Source of the DNA: Desulfobacteraceae bacterium
GTDB lineage: Bacteria; Desulfobacterota; DSM-4660; Desulfatiglandales; Desulfatiglandaceae
DNA: 64,000 nucleotides
Assembly: GCA_030613055.1 (NCBI GenBank)
Contig: JAUWMR010000001.1
Coordinates: 124,001-188,000 of the forward strand
Direction: 5' to 3'
The notes under the pieces: model-generated
Told to the model about the DNA's origin: nothing
The model's input: only the letters and a program-made list of their open reading frames with translations
The model's database searches: none
Program-made: the position numbers and the translations under genes
Shown: positions 26,413 through 35,328 of the stretch, piece after piece
How the letters are laid out: every line of letters begins with the position of its first letter
Numbering within the stretch: position 1 is the stretch's first letter

Positions 26413-26459
26413 GCAAAAAACCCCTGCCGCGGTGCCTCCGCTTCAGGGGTTTTTTTTGC
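26413..26459. terminator. Strong bidirectional hairpin terminator between lepB and the transporter
   Basis: The arms GCAAAAAACCCCTG (26413-26426) and CAGGGGTTTTTTTTGC (26444-26459) pair with A/T runs on both sides and an inner GCGG/CCGC stem. On the minus strand it would end lepB transcription before the fatty acid transporter gene. Confidence 0.8.
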
Positions 26460-26582
26460 ACAAGTGTTTTCACTGGCAAGCCTTTAAGATAATAGGATTT
26501 TAATATATTATGGTTTTACTCAAACTCATTATGAAATTGGCTACTATATTTATGTAAAATTGTCAACATGAAAAAATTGTAA

Positions 26583-27239
26583 TTATCTAATGATGTGAAG
26601 GAACCGTTTCCAGTTCGGCCAGGACCAGTAGATGATAACCGCCTTTCCTTTTAGCTTGTTTAAGGAGACAAACCCCCAATATCTGCTGTCATGGCTGTTA
26701 TCGCGGTTATCGCCCATGACAAAAACTGCGTTTTCAGGAACTGTTACGGGCCCGAAATTCTCATGCCTTACGTATTCGTCCAACACGTGATGATTACATT
26801 CACCCAAGAACTCCAGGTAGTCATCCGCCAGCATAAGATCCCTGTCGCTATATTTCCCGATATATTCCGTCTTGATCCGTTCACTATTTACATGCAATAT
26901 GTCGTTTTTTATTTCAATTCTGTCTCCCGCGACGCCGATAACTCTCTTGATAAAATCCTTCTTTTCATCTTTTGGCCATTTAAAAACTACAATATCACCT
27001 TTTTTCGGCTTTTTAATCTCTATGATGTGGTAGTCAGTAAATGGCACCTTAACGCCGTAGATAAACTTGTTTACCAGAATATGATCACCAATTAAGAGTG
27101 TAGGCTTCATGGATCCAGAAGGAATCTTGAATGCCTGAACAACAAAAGTACGAATAAAAAGGGCAAGAATTACAGCAATTGCCGCCGCTTCAGTATATTC
27201 ACGGAATGTACTCTTTTTTTTCACTGTGTCTCCGGGCAT
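26583..27239 (-). CDS. lepB: Signal peptidase I
   Basis: Inner-membrane serine/lysine protease that cleaves signal peptides from exported proteins. From the ATG at 27239 it is 218 aa, with one transmembrane segment (about 16-36), the catalytic serine S43 in IPSGSMKPTLL, the general-base lysine K98 in FIKRVIGVAGD, and box E GDNRDNSHDSRYWG. The reading frame continues 42 codons upstream to 27365; that extension is hydrophobic and unlike the family. The chosen ATG has GGAGG about 13 bases upstream, a long spacing, so the start is not certain. It is divergent from the pilus operon. Confidence 0.92.
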   Translation of the reverse strand: MPGDTVKKKSTFREYTEAAAIAVILALFIRTFVVQAFKIPSGSMKPTLLIGDHILVNKFIYGVKVPFTDYHIIEIKKPKKGDIVVFKWPKDEKKDFIKRVIGVAGDRIEIKNDILHVNSERIKTEYIGKYSDRDLMLADDYLEFLGECNHHVLDEYVRHENFGPVTVPENAVFVMGDNRDNSHDSRYWGFVSLNKLKGKAVIIYWSWPNWKRFLHIIR

Positions 27240-27441
27240 CTGTTCGACAAAACCTCCTTGAAGTGACGAAATGGAATTTAAACCTCCTGTCATATTTTGT
27301 AAAGTGAATTCTGCTGTCCACTCATAACTATAGATCAGGAGTTTGAGAAAAAAGCCCAAATACAATATATAGTGCTATGATTGCTTTTTGTATACTATAT
27401 ATATATAAATTATATAAAATTTAGTTAATTTAAAAAAATAG

Positions 27442-27470
27442 TTGACAAATATAAGACCATATGCTTTTAT
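27442..27470 (+). promoter_or_regulatory. Candidate sigma-70 promoter of the XRE-pilMNOP operon
   Basis: TTGACA (27442-27447) and TTTTAT (27465-27470) are separated by 17 bases inside a very AT-rich stretch (27370-27480) between lepB and the XRE gene. The divergent lepB promoter is probably in the same region, so the XRE protein could control both sides. Confidence 0.5.
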
Positions 27471-27536
27471 TTATAATAACGGTGTATTTTATTCGCTGGT
27501 TAGTGATTCTTATGAAACGAAAAGGTGGAGGGTAAA

Positions 27537-27734
27537 GTGAATAATCCCGTACAAAAGATTAGAGAAGATCTGCTAATGAGCAAGGCCGAGCTTGCAAGGA
27601 AGGCAGGAGTTTCCCCATTGACCATTGACAGGGTCGAGAGAGGTAAGTCCTGTCGAGTGGAGACCAAGCGTAAAATTATACTGGCCCTTGGGTATAACCT
27701 CTCCGACAAAGATAAACTTTTCCCAGAGGTCTAA
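27537..27734 (+). CDS. Small XRE-type helix-turn-helix regulator
   Basis: A 65-residue protein consisting of one Cro/C1-type helix-turn-helix (KIREDLLMSKAELARKAGVS, then PLTIDRVERGKSCRVETKRK), with no other domain. The start is GTG at 27537 behind GGAGG (about 27528-27532); an earlier in-frame GTG at 27525 has no site. Its stop is 10 bases before pilM, and it follows the candidate promoter, so it is the first gene of the pilus operon. It may autoregulate the operon; the ending LSDKDKLFPEV is shared by many short XRE proteins. Confidence 0.85.
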   Translation: MNNPVQKIREDLLMSKAELARKAGVSPLTIDRVERGKSCRVETKRKIILALGYNLSDKDKLFPEV

Positions 27735-27744
27735 TAGCAGAACT

Positions 27745-28836
27745 ATGCCTACTCACAAGAAGAATCAATTAATTGGGCTGGATATTGGTAGTCATTCTAT
27801 CAAGCTGGTGGAGATAGATGACAGCAAGAAAGGCAGGATCCTGAAGAACTTCGGAATGACAGGGTTGCCACCTGAGGCCATTGTTGAAGGCTCTATTAAG
27901 GAGATGGAAATTATTTCATCCGCAATAAAGGGTCTCTTTAAAAATTTGAAGGTGAAAAATAAAAATGTGGCAACCTCAATATCCGGTTTCTCAGTGATTG
28001 TAAAAAAGATATCTTTAACAAACAAGGAGGAATCAGATCTCGAAGCTACTATTCAGGACGAAGCCGAACAATATATTCCCTTTGATATTGATGAAGTGAA
28101 CATTGATTTTGATATTTTGTCTGTTAAAGATGAAACAGGTGAGGTGGAAGCCGAAGAGAGCAAAGGTGAACCCTCAGGGCAGATGGAAGTCATGTTGGTG
28201 GCGGCAAAAAAAGACATGGTTGAAGACTATGATAGCCTGCTTCAATTAGCGGGCCTCAATTCTGTTGTCCTTGATGTAGATGCATTTGCCTTGCAAAATG
28301 CCCTCGAAATAGGCGCAGAAGAATCCGAAGGTTGCTGTGCCCTCGTGAATGTGGGCGCCGAGGAATTAGGAATAAATGTAATAAAAAACGACGTGTCTCT
28401 GTTTACCAGGGATTCTTCCTTCGGCGGATCACAGGTTACCGAAGCGATAATGTCACAGTTCAGTGTGCGCTTTAAAGAAGCAGAAAAGATAAAACTGGGA
28501 GGAACCAAAAAAGACAGGGACGAAGGCATTCTCGAAAATATCTTTGTGTCCGTGGTTTCGGAGTGGGTACAGGAAATAAAGCGGGCCCTTGATTTTGTTG
28601 CGAGTACATATCCTGATGAAACAATAGAAAAAATTCTGGTTTGTGGGGGCTCTTGCAGGATCCCTGATTTTCAAGAGTATTTAAAACTGGAAACAGGCAT
28701 AACGGTAGCGGAGCTCAATCCCTTTACAAATCTTATAATAAATGAAAAAATTTTTGACCCCAAGTACTTAAAGTATATAGCGCCGCAAGCTGCTGTCGCA
28801 GTAGGCCTGGCCTTAAGAAGCATCGGTGACAAATGA
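27745..28836 (+). CDS. pilM: Type IV pilus assembly protein PilM
   Basis: Actin-like cytoplasmic ATPase of the type IVa pilus alignment subcomplex; it binds the N-terminal tail of PilN at the inner membrane. The protein is 363 aa with the FtsA/MreB-type phosphate motif LIGLDIGSHSIKLVEID near the start, YIPFDIDEVNIDFDIL, NVGAEELGINV and the adenosine motif ILVCGGSCRIPDFQEYL. The ATG at 27745 begins the conserved region; an open frame before it overlaps the XRE gene and is not used. It overlaps pilN by 4 bases (ATGA). Confidence 0.94.
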   Translation: MPTHKKNQLIGLDIGSHSIKLVEIDDSKKGRILKNFGMTGLPPEAIVEGSIKEMEIISSAIKGLFKNLKVKNKNVATSISGFSVIVKKISLTNKEESDLEATIQDEAEQYIPFDIDEVNIDFDILSVKDETGEVEAEESKGEPSGQMEVMLVAAKKDMVEDYDSLLQLAGLNSVVLDVDAFALQNALEIGAEESEGCCALVNVGAEELGINVIKNDVSLFTRDSSFGGSQVTEAIMSQFSVRFKEAEKIKLGGTKKDRDEGILENIFVSVVSEWVQEIKRALDFVASTYPDETIEKILVCGGSCRIPDFQEYLKLETGITVAELNPFTNLIINEKIFDPKYLKYIAPQAAVAVGLALRSIGDK

Positions 28837-29432
28837 TAAAAATTAATCTCCTGCCCTTCAGGGCCGCAAGAAAACAAGAGAACATAAGAAGGCAGATCAG
28901 CGTCTATCTCCTCTCGGTGGTTTTGATTCTCTTGGTATCAGGATATTCCTGGTGGCATTACAGCAGCAAATTATCGAGGTTAAAGGCAGAAAAAGTCCAG
29001 AAAACAAAGGAACTGGCAACTTATGCAGAGACTACAAAAAAGATCAAGGCCATAAAAACTAAAATCGCTCAAATCGAGGCAAAACTTAAGGTCATCAGAG
29101 GACTTGAGGAGAAGAAGACCGGACCGGTTCTTCTGTTGGACGAGATCTCCACGGCCGTGCCCAAAGACAGAGTATGGCTTTCTGCTCTCTCGGACAAGAA
29201 TGGCATCCTGTCCCTGAGTGGTACGGCACGAGACAACGATACGGTTGCCCTTTTTATGACGAATCTTGAAAAGGCAGCACATATTAAATCAGTTGATCTT
29301 AACTCCACAGTATTGAGAGTCCTAAAAGCACAAAATCTAAATCTCACCAATTTTGTATTGACCTGTAAGACCTATGCATACAAAGAAAAGGCCAAACCAA
29401 AACCAAGGAGAGGTCGTGGAAAGAGGCGCTAA
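28833..29432 (+). CDS. pilN: Type IV pilus assembly protein PilN
   Basis: Bitopic inner-membrane protein of the pilus alignment complex. The N-terminal INLLPFR (residues 4-10) is the conserved PilM-binding sequence. It is followed by a transmembrane helix (about 22-42), a coiled-coil (about 48-90) and a ferredoxin-like periplasmic domain, ending in a Lys/Arg-rich tail. Length 199 aa. The start overlaps the pilM stop, indicating translational coupling. Confidence 0.93.
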   Translation: MIKINLLPFRAARKQENIRRQISVYLLSVVLILLVSGYSWWHYSSKLSRLKAEKVQKTKELATYAETTKKIKAIKTKIAQIEAKLKVIRGLEEKKTGPVLLLDEISTAVPKDRVWLSALSDKNGILSLSGTARDNDTVALFMTNLEKAAHIKSVDLNSTVLRVLKAQNLNLTNFVLTCKTYAYKEKAKPKPRRGRGKRR

Positions 29433-29458
29433 ATTTCCTGCTTAGAGGTATAAGAAAG

Positions 29459-30025
29459 ATGAAAGCTGCGTTAATAGAGAAAGTAGAAAAGATTAAGATG
29501 CTTTACAGGATCTTGATCTTTGCAGTAACGCTCCTGGCAATTGGGAGCTCCTTCGTCTTTCTTGTCTATTTACCGAAAACCGAGGCAATCTCAAAGACCA
29601 CCAAGGAAATAGTAAAGCTGAAACAGCAAATCAATAAGGCTAAAATAACGGTAAAAAACCTAAAAATCCTGGAACAAAAACAGGCCCGGATTGACGCCCA
29701 GTTTAAGGAGGCCCTTAAGCTCCTGCCCAACAAGAGGGAAATACCGAGCCTTTTGAGAAGCGTTACACAATTAGGGAAGGATTCCAACCTCAAGTTTCGT
29801 CTTTTCAAGCCTATGAAAGAGAGGCCCAGGGATTTTTTCATTGAAATTCCGGTTTCCGTGCAAGTCACTGGCACCTATCACGACGTGGCCGTATTTTTCG
29901 ATAAAGTGGGCCGCATGAAACGAATTGTAAACATCATAGGGGTGTCCATGTCTCCGGTAAAACCGCTTTCCACAACACTGAATACCAGATATGAGGCCGT
30001 AACTTTCAGATTTAAAGGTGAATAA
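29459..30025 (+). CDS. pilO: Type IV pilus assembly protein PilO
   Basis: Partner of PilN in the inner-membrane alignment complex (188 aa). A short cytoplasmic N-terminus is followed by a transmembrane helix (about 16-38), a coiled-coil rich in Lys (about 42-75) and a periplasmic domain with LPNKREIPSLLRSVTQLGKD, the signature of PilO. It starts 26 bases after pilN. Confidence 0.93.
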   Translation: MKAALIEKVEKIKMLYRILIFAVTLLAIGSSFVFLVYLPKTEAISKTTKEIVKLKQQINKAKITVKNLKILEQKQARIDAQFKEALKLLPNKREIPSLLRSVTQLGKDSNLKFRLFKPMKERPRDFFIEIPVSVQVTGTYHDVAVFFDKVGRMKRIVNIIGVSMSPVKPLSTTLNTRYEAVTFRFKGE

Positions 30026-30037
30026 TAGGAATGCAAG

Positions 30038-30150
30038 GTAACTACTCAATATGCAGGGTTAGTATAAAAGGCTTAGGCCCGCCTGCCGTCCGGCGGGCAG
30101 GCGTAAGGGTTTTATCCGCATAAGGCGGATTTGTCCAAAAAATATTGAGC
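30038..30150. repeat. Repeat element inserted between pilO and pilP
   Basis: The ends GTAACTACTCAATAT and AATATTGAGC are inverted repeats. Inside are two hairpins, GCCCGCCTGCC-GGCGGGCAGGC and ATCCGC-ATAA-GGCGGAT. The terminal motif matches the other GTAACT-CTCA elements. It explains the unusual 132-base gap inside an otherwise tight operon and the lack of a good pilP ribosome site. Confidence 0.75.
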
Positions 30151-30157
30151 AAATATA

Positions 30158-30898
30158 ATGCGAGTAAAACAGAACAATATTACCAAGTTTGTCGCGACAT
30201 TTGGCGTGATTGCAGCTCTGTTCTTTCTATTGCTTGCGAGCCCGTCATCATACGCTGCCCAGGCAGTTGTGTATAAAGAAGCTCGCCCGAAACACAAGCT
30301 GAAAAAAGTCCTGAAAGATGAAGTTGTCCCAAAACAGATTCCGGCAAAGGCTCGCATAAAACCCGAGACGATAAAACCTATTAAGGATAAAGAAATCCCC
30401 AAACAGGACCCGGCAAAGGCAGAGAAGGAAAAGAAATACTTCTATAATCCTCACGGTAAGATCGACCCCTTTGCTCCATTTATCATAAAAGACCAGGAGT
30501 CTCTCAAGGATTACAGGTTTGATGCCTCGAGTGGAACAAAATCAAAACAACTTGCACAAATGGAGAACCTCCTTAGAAAACTGAGAGATCCCAAGACTGA
30601 GCTTCAAAGAATACATATATCAAAACTTACTTTGACCGCTGTCATTAGGGGAAAAAGCAAAAACTGGGCCATGGTTAGTGATCTGAAAGGCAGGGGATAC
30701 CGTTTGGAAAAAGGCACCTATATCGGCAAGAACGGGGGTGTAGTGGACACGATAATCAGTGAAGAGAAAGACACCGCTTTTGGGAAGCAGTCCATTAGAA
30801 AAGTTACCATAAAAGAACCTTTCATAAATCGAGATCAAAAAATAGATTACCGGTTTATTGATATAGAAATGCCTAACAGGATTTCTGCATATAAGTGA
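30158..30898 (+). CDS. pilP: Type IV pilus assembly protein PilP
   Basis: Periplasmic linker between the PilN/PilO inner-membrane complex and the secretin. The 246-residue protein has an N-terminal hydrophobic segment (about 10-33), a Lys/Pro-rich disordered linker (about 40-95), and the PilP beta-sandwich with GKIDPFAPF, LTLTAVIRGKSKNWAMV and LEKGTYIGKNGGVVDTI. The lipobox cysteine of the pseudomonad PilP lipoprotein is missing: the segment ends SSYAAQ, so it is either cleaved by signal peptidase I or kept as an anchor. Confidence 0.9.
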   Translation: MRVKQNNITKFVATFGVIAALFFLLLASPSSYAAQAVVYKEARPKHKLKKVLKDEVVPKQIPAKARIKPETIKPIKDKEIPKQDPAKAEKEKKYFYNPHGKIDPFAPFIIKDQESLKDYRFDASSGTKSKQLAQMENLLRKLRDPKTELQRIHISKLTLTAVIRGKSKNWAMVSDLKGRGYRLEKGTYIGKNGGVVDTIISEEKDTAFGKQSIRKVTIKEPFINRDQKIDYRFIDIEMPNRISAYK

Positions 30899-30950
30899 CT
30901 GTAGTTGAACCACCTGACATTAAATTAAGTCATAAACGGGGGAAAAACAA

Positions 30951-32216
30951 ATGAGGGTTGAATTAAAACTTTTTATAATGGGAATTTTAGTCCTGCTTTT
31001 TGGGATCTCCTGTGGACAGGAAATCCGACAGACGATGACTCCCGTGATTCCAGAGCCTGCCGACGGTCGGCTAAAAAGGGTGGTTATCCTTCCGTTTGCC
31101 GACTATACATCATCTTTTGCCGCTTATGGCAACTGGCGAATGAACGTTCTGGTTCACGAAGCAGTACAGGACGAGTTCTATCGCGCCGGATTTATCCCTG
31201 CGGCGGAAGAAGGTGTTTCAAAATTTCTCACAAACAAAGGGGTGCTTAAACCCACAATTGAGGTTTCCGCAGAAACAGTATCGCTTCAAAGAGAATTGGA
31301 TGCTGAGTGGTCGAATCGACTTAAAACGGAATTCAGAAAGGCGATGTCTCAAAATATTGCCGCTCAGATAAAACGTGGACATATCCAAAAGCCTAATGCC
31401 TTAGACAGCCAGACAATAAAGGAAATGGCCAATACATTTGGAGCCGACTATATTATACGGGGTCGTGTCATCGATTTTCGCATTGCCCACCAGGACACGT
31501 TTAATCCGTTTAAAACCGGTATCCTGCCTGTTGTTCTCAAGGTCGGACAGCGGACTGTTTTTGGGTTAGCAGAAACAGAGACTTATGAAACAATTGACAG
31601 GGAAGCAATAGACAGGGCCTTTGAGCGTGCTAAGGCTGACGACACTGACCTCCGTTATCCGTGGCCGACCAGCATAGACTACAAGCGCCTTAATGCAATG
31701 GTCTGGGGAGGCGGAGGGTTGATAACAGGTGCCCTGGGCCAAAAACAGGGCCTGGTCCCTGAAGCCACTGTCCAGCTAAGGATGCTGGTCCAGGACGCAC
31801 TTACCGGAGAAATCGTATGGCTTAACAGGGCTGAAGTGAGGACCTCCCCGATGTCGGTCTGGGAAAAGGATGATCGTGACGGCCTCTTTGCAACCTCTCT
31901 TAAAAAGACTGTCAAGAGCCTTGTTGACAATTTCGTTGCAACACTCGAATCAGGGGGGATAGCTAAGATTGACAGGCAGGGATTGACCATTGCTGCTGAA
32001 ATGATCAAGGTTTCAAAGAAAGAGGCCTCAGAGGCAAGAGAAGCGGCCGCTGAAGCCAGAAAGGCGGCCGCTAAGGCAAATGAATCCGCGAAACAGTCTA
32101 AAAATGCCGTGGATCAGGCAGGGATCGCTTCTTCTGAGGCAAGGGACGCGGCCCATGATGCCCAAGCTGCGTCCGGAAAGAGTGAAAAAATATTCCTGAA
32201 AATCATCAAGAAATAA
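30951..32216 (+). CDS. Unrecognised lipoprotein of the pilus operon
   Basis: A 421-residue probable lipoprotein: an N-terminal hydrophobic stretch ends FGISC at C21, a slightly atypical lipobox. The body starts with KRVVILPFADYTSS, like the nucleotide-independent alpha/beta fold of CsgG/TolB-N-type outer-membrane proteins, and includes FGADYIIRGRVIDFRI, also reminiscent of that group. A long Ala/Glu/Lys-rich coiled coil occupies about residues 345-415. I cannot assign a named family. Its position between pilP and the secretin genes, 52 bases after pilP, suggests an outer-membrane or peptidoglycan-spanning accessory of the pilus pore. It does not look like PilF/PilW, whose TPRs are absent here. 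Confidence 0.75.
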   Translation: MRVELKLFIMGILVLLFGISCGQEIRQTMTPVIPEPADGRLKRVVILPFADYTSSFAAYGNWRMNVLVHEAVQDEFYRAGFIPAAEEGVSKFLTNKGVLKPTIEVSAETVSLQRELDAEWSNRLKTEFRKAMSQNIAAQIKRGHIQKPNALDSQTIKEMANTFGADYIIRGRVIDFRIAHQDTFNPFKTGILPVVLKVGQRTVFGLAETETYETIDREAIDRAFERAKADDTDLRYPWPTSIDYKRLNAMVWGGGGLITGALGQKQGLVPEATVQLRMLVQDALTGEIVWLNRAEVRTSPMSVWEKDDRDGLFATSLKKTVKSLVDNFVATLESGGIAKIDRQGLTIAAEMIKVSKKEASEAREAAAEARKAAAKANESAKQSKNAVDQAGIASSEARDAAHDAQAASGKSEKIFLKIIKK

Positions 32217-32301
32217 AAACAAACAAAAGAGATCTGGCACAAACAGAATCTCTGTGTGAAAATATTTAAAGAGCGCGGCAAAAACACAAAAGGAGAAACA
32301 A

Positions 32302-33732
32302 ATGGCCAGAATATTTTTAATGGCTCTGATCCTGTGGCTGCAACTGCTCCTTCCGGCATTTGCGGGCGTGATAAGCGATATACGGGTGGGGAAAAAGGCT
32401 CAAAATGAAATTGAAATTATCATTAAGGGGGAGTACTCGTCCTATCGGGCCTTTACCCTTCAATCTCCTTTCAGGTTCATTATTGATCTGGAAGGGGCCC
32501 GGCTAAAGAAAGGCCTGCCCCGTTCCATTGATATCAAAGGGTCCATTATCTCCAGAATACGGGCTGGCCAGGGGGGAAATCGTTCCCGTATTGTTCTTGA
32601 TTCTGCTGACAAGGCATTACTCTTTCATTCCAATATACAGGAAAAAGACCGCGGGTTGATTGTTAAATGCTGGCGCCAGGCAACAGCAGAGACAATGCCG
32701 TCGCATAGCGCTGGATCCTACACCAGCTTCCCTGGTGCACGTCCGGTTGTGCCTCAAAAGGCATTAGATGATCTATTGGGCCGTCCTGAAAAGGCCGCAA
32801 CACTGCAAGGGGATGACACAAAAAAACTTGCCCGATACTCCGGCGATAAGATAACCCTGGACTTCTATAAAACCGATATTCACAATGTTTTTCGACTATT
32901 CGCAGAGATTAGCGGGAAAAATATTATTGTAGATGAAAGAGTCAAGGGAGAGCTTACACTGGCCCTGACAGGAGTTCCCTGGGATCTGGCCCTTGATATT
33001 ATTTTAGAACAAAAAAACCTGAGAAAAACAGAAAAGCTCAACACCTATATCATTCTCCCCATGCCTGGAAAGGCCACAGGGAAAGGCGAACTGGTTGTTC
33101 ACAAGGTCTCTGATGAAGTCCTTCAGCCGGCAAAATTAAGAAAGCTTAAAAAGGAGAACCGTCAAAAAGCCCAGAACCTTATTCTTGAAGGCCATAACCT
33201 TGAAACACAGGGAAATAAAGAAGAGGCCCTTAAAATCTATGAAAAGGCGTATAATTACTGGAAGAACAACATCGATCTGATTAAAAAGACTGCCTATCTC
33301 CACTATATATCAGGTAATTTTGCGAGGAGTTATTTCTATGCAAAAGAGGCCTTAAAAATAAACCGGAAAGACTCAGAGGCGGCCCTTTATGCTGCCCTTC
33401 CAGCCGTACGGATGGGCAAAAAACATGAAGCAAAAATCTTATTCAAGGCGGCCATATCCGGAAGCCCCAAGATCCCCGAGGCATATTATAACTACGGTCT
33501 ATTCCTTGAAAGACAGAAAGACTATGATAATTCCCTGTATGTCTATGAAAAATATGAAACGCTTTTCGGCCCATCCTTGCAGCTCAGTTTGGCCATAGCC
33601 AGGCTTTACGAAGCACAGGAAAGAAATAAGGATGCCTGTAATAAATATACAGAGCTTCAATTTTCAGGGTTTTCCATAGATGAAGATACAGAACGTTTGA
33701 TTCAAACAAAGATCAAAACCCTTTGTGATTAG
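32302..33732 (+). CDS. AMIN-STN-TPR protein (secretin N-terminal modules on a separate chain)
   Basis: An exported 476-residue protein with a signal peptide (about 1-21). It has an AMIN domain (about 22-120, ISDIRVGKKAQNEIEIIIKG), a secretin/TonB short N-terminal (STN) domain (about 185-262, DIHNVFRLFAEISGKNIIVD and VPWDLALDIIL) and then tetratricopeptide repeats (about 285-470). AMIN plus STN is the N-terminal half of PilQ, normally in one polypeptide with the secretin pore. Here the chain continues into TPRs instead and the pore follows as the next gene 9 bases later. AMIN binds peptidoglycan; TPRs could serve as a built-in pilotin. Confidence 0.87.
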   Translation: MARIFLMALILWLQLLLPAFAGVISDIRVGKKAQNEIEIIIKGEYSSYRAFTLQSPFRFIIDLEGARLKKGLPRSIDIKGSIISRIRAGQGGNRSRIVLDSADKALLFHSNIQEKDRGLIVKCWRQATAETMPSHSAGSYTSFPGARPVVPQKALDDLLGRPEKAATLQGDDTKKLARYSGDKITLDFYKTDIHNVFRLFAEISGKNIIVDERVKGELTLALTGVPWDLALDIILEQKNLRKTEKLNTYIILPMPGKATGKGELVVHKVSDEVLQPAKLRKLKKENRQKAQNLILEGHNLETQGNKEEALKIYEKAYNYWKNNIDLIKKTAYLHYISGNFARSYFYAKEALKINRKDSEAALYAALPAVRMGKKHEAKILFKAAISGSPKIPEAYYNYGLFLERQKDYDNSLYVYEKYETLFGPSLQLSLAIARLYEAQERNKDACNKYTELQFSGFSIDEDTERLIQTKIKTLCD

Positions 33733-33741
33733 GGGGAAAGC

Positions 33742-35307
33742 ATGAAAAACAAAAGCAATATCGTCTTATCTTTCATATTGTTCATTGTCCTGACCGGGTG
33801 TTATTACAACACTCAACAGGTAGTTGACAAACCGCAGGATGTTCCTATGCTGGAGCCCCCTGCCCCACCTCCGCCGGTTGATAAAAAGGCCATAACCAGG
33901 TCTTCTTCGAAAATCGAAGATGAGGCCGGTTACAAAATAAGGCCACTGGACATTAAGATAAAGGCAGGAAAGCCCTACCTTCCTGTGGGTGCGGAAATTA
34001 TTTCAAAACATGGAAAAGTGTCTTTAACCCATGTTATTAAACAGATGCTGGACCTTAAAGGCCTTTCCGTGAGCTGGGCCGATGATGTGGATCAGGCAAA
34101 GCTTGTGGATTGTGATATCAAGCCGGAGGACAATTTCTGGGACGCTCTTGATAACATTCTGCGGCAGGTGGACTATTTCTATGAAACACAGGAAGATACC
34201 GTCATTGTCAAGTACAAAGAGACCAAAAAGTATCACCTGAGCATGCCCAACATCACTGAAACGTTTCAATCCACCTTAGGTGGCAACATGCTGCCCAGTA
34301 CCGGAACCGAAGGCTCCTCCGGCCTGCAGGCCTCAGCTACGCTAACGGCCAACAGCCCGGAACTTGACTTCTGGAAGAATATCGAAGATGCCCTGAAGCA
34401 GATAGTAAGTTGTGACGGCTGTCCACCTCCTGTTATCGAAAAATCATTAGGCTTGATTACCATAAGCGCGCCCCAGAGGATCCATAAGGATGTTGACAGT
34501 TATCTTTCTTCAATAAAAAAGGAGGCATACAAACAGGTAATTATCGAGGCAAAAATCCTGGAAGTCATATTAACGGAGGATCATGAGACGGGGATTGACT
34601 GGAGTTCGGTCTTTTCTTCCAACGCCGGCGGCGGGTTTAATTTCCAAGTAAATAACCCGTCGAACATATTGTATAAAGGGGGATTAAAGGTTGCCGAGTA
34701 TCTAAGCAATATCACATTAGCCGCTCCACTAAACTGGAATGTCGCGCTTGATGCCTTTTCCGAATATGGAGATACCAGTATTCTTGCAAATCCCAAACTC
34801 CATCTCCTGAATGGTCATTCCGCCGTATTAAACGCCGGACAGGAGATAGTCTATCTTTCCGGATGCGCAGTTACTGAATCTGACGCAGGAAACCGCAGCT
34901 CCGAACCTGAAACGAGTTCCGTACACCTGGGTCTTGCAATTGGACTTAAGGCAAATATTATTAGCACCGAAGAGGTTATTTTATATGTGTTTCCTGCCCT
35001 TACCAGAGGGAATCTGGTAAACGTCGGCGCAGCCACGCTTTGCGGCCAGATTCAGGCCCCTCAGATAAATGTGAGAGAAATGGCCACCCATGCCAGGGTG
35101 AGGGATGGTGAAATACTTATTATAGGAGGCCTTATTGATAAACAAGATATAATAACCCGCAATAAAATCCCTTTATTGGGAGACATTCCCCTTATTGGGA
35201 AGCTTTTCAGGCATGAAGATATAGACAAACAAACAACGGAACTGGTAATAATGCTGAGGCCAAAGATCGTAACCGGCGGGCATCTTATAGAATCAAAGAC
35301 ACAGTGA
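33742..35307 (+). CDS. Lipoprotein secretin of the type IV pilus (MshL/PilQ-like)
   Basis: Outer-membrane secretin pore for the pilus fibre, 521 aa. It starts with a lipoprotein signal ending VLTGC (C20), then a Pro-rich linker, an STN-like domain (about 95-165) and the secretin domain from KQVIIEAKILEVILTEDHET to the end. Conserved secretin features are present: ILANPKLHLLNGHSAVLNAGQ, EMATHARVRDGEILIIGGLI and GDIPLIGKLFRHED. The lipoprotein type and lack of AMIN domains are more MshL-like than PilQ-like; the AMIN/STN part is supplied by the preceding gene. It is the last gene of the operon. Confidence 0.92.
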   Translation: MKNKSNIVLSFILFIVLTGCYYNTQQVVDKPQDVPMLEPPAPPPPVDKKAITRSSSKIEDEAGYKIRPLDIKIKAGKPYLPVGAEIISKHGKVSLTHVIKQMLDLKGLSVSWADDVDQAKLVDCDIKPEDNFWDALDNILRQVDYFYETQEDTVIVKYKETKKYHLSMPNITETFQSTLGGNMLPSTGTEGSSGLQASATLTANSPELDFWKNIEDALKQIVSCDGCPPPVIEKSLGLITISAPQRIHKDVDSYLSSIKKEAYKQVIIEAKILEVILTEDHETGIDWSSVFSSNAGGGFNFQVNNPSNILYKGGLKVAEYLSNITLAAPLNWNVALDAFSEYGDTSILANPKLHLLNGHSAVLNAGQEIVYLSGCAVTESDAGNRSSEPETSSVHLGLAIGLKANIISTEEVILYVFPALTRGNLVNVGAATLCGQIQAPQINVREMATHARVRDGEILIIGGLIDKQDIITRNKIPLLGDIPLIGKLFRHEDIDKQTTELVIMLRPKIVTGGHLIESKTQ

Positions 35308-35328
35308 CAACCGGGTAACGCCCCTCTT

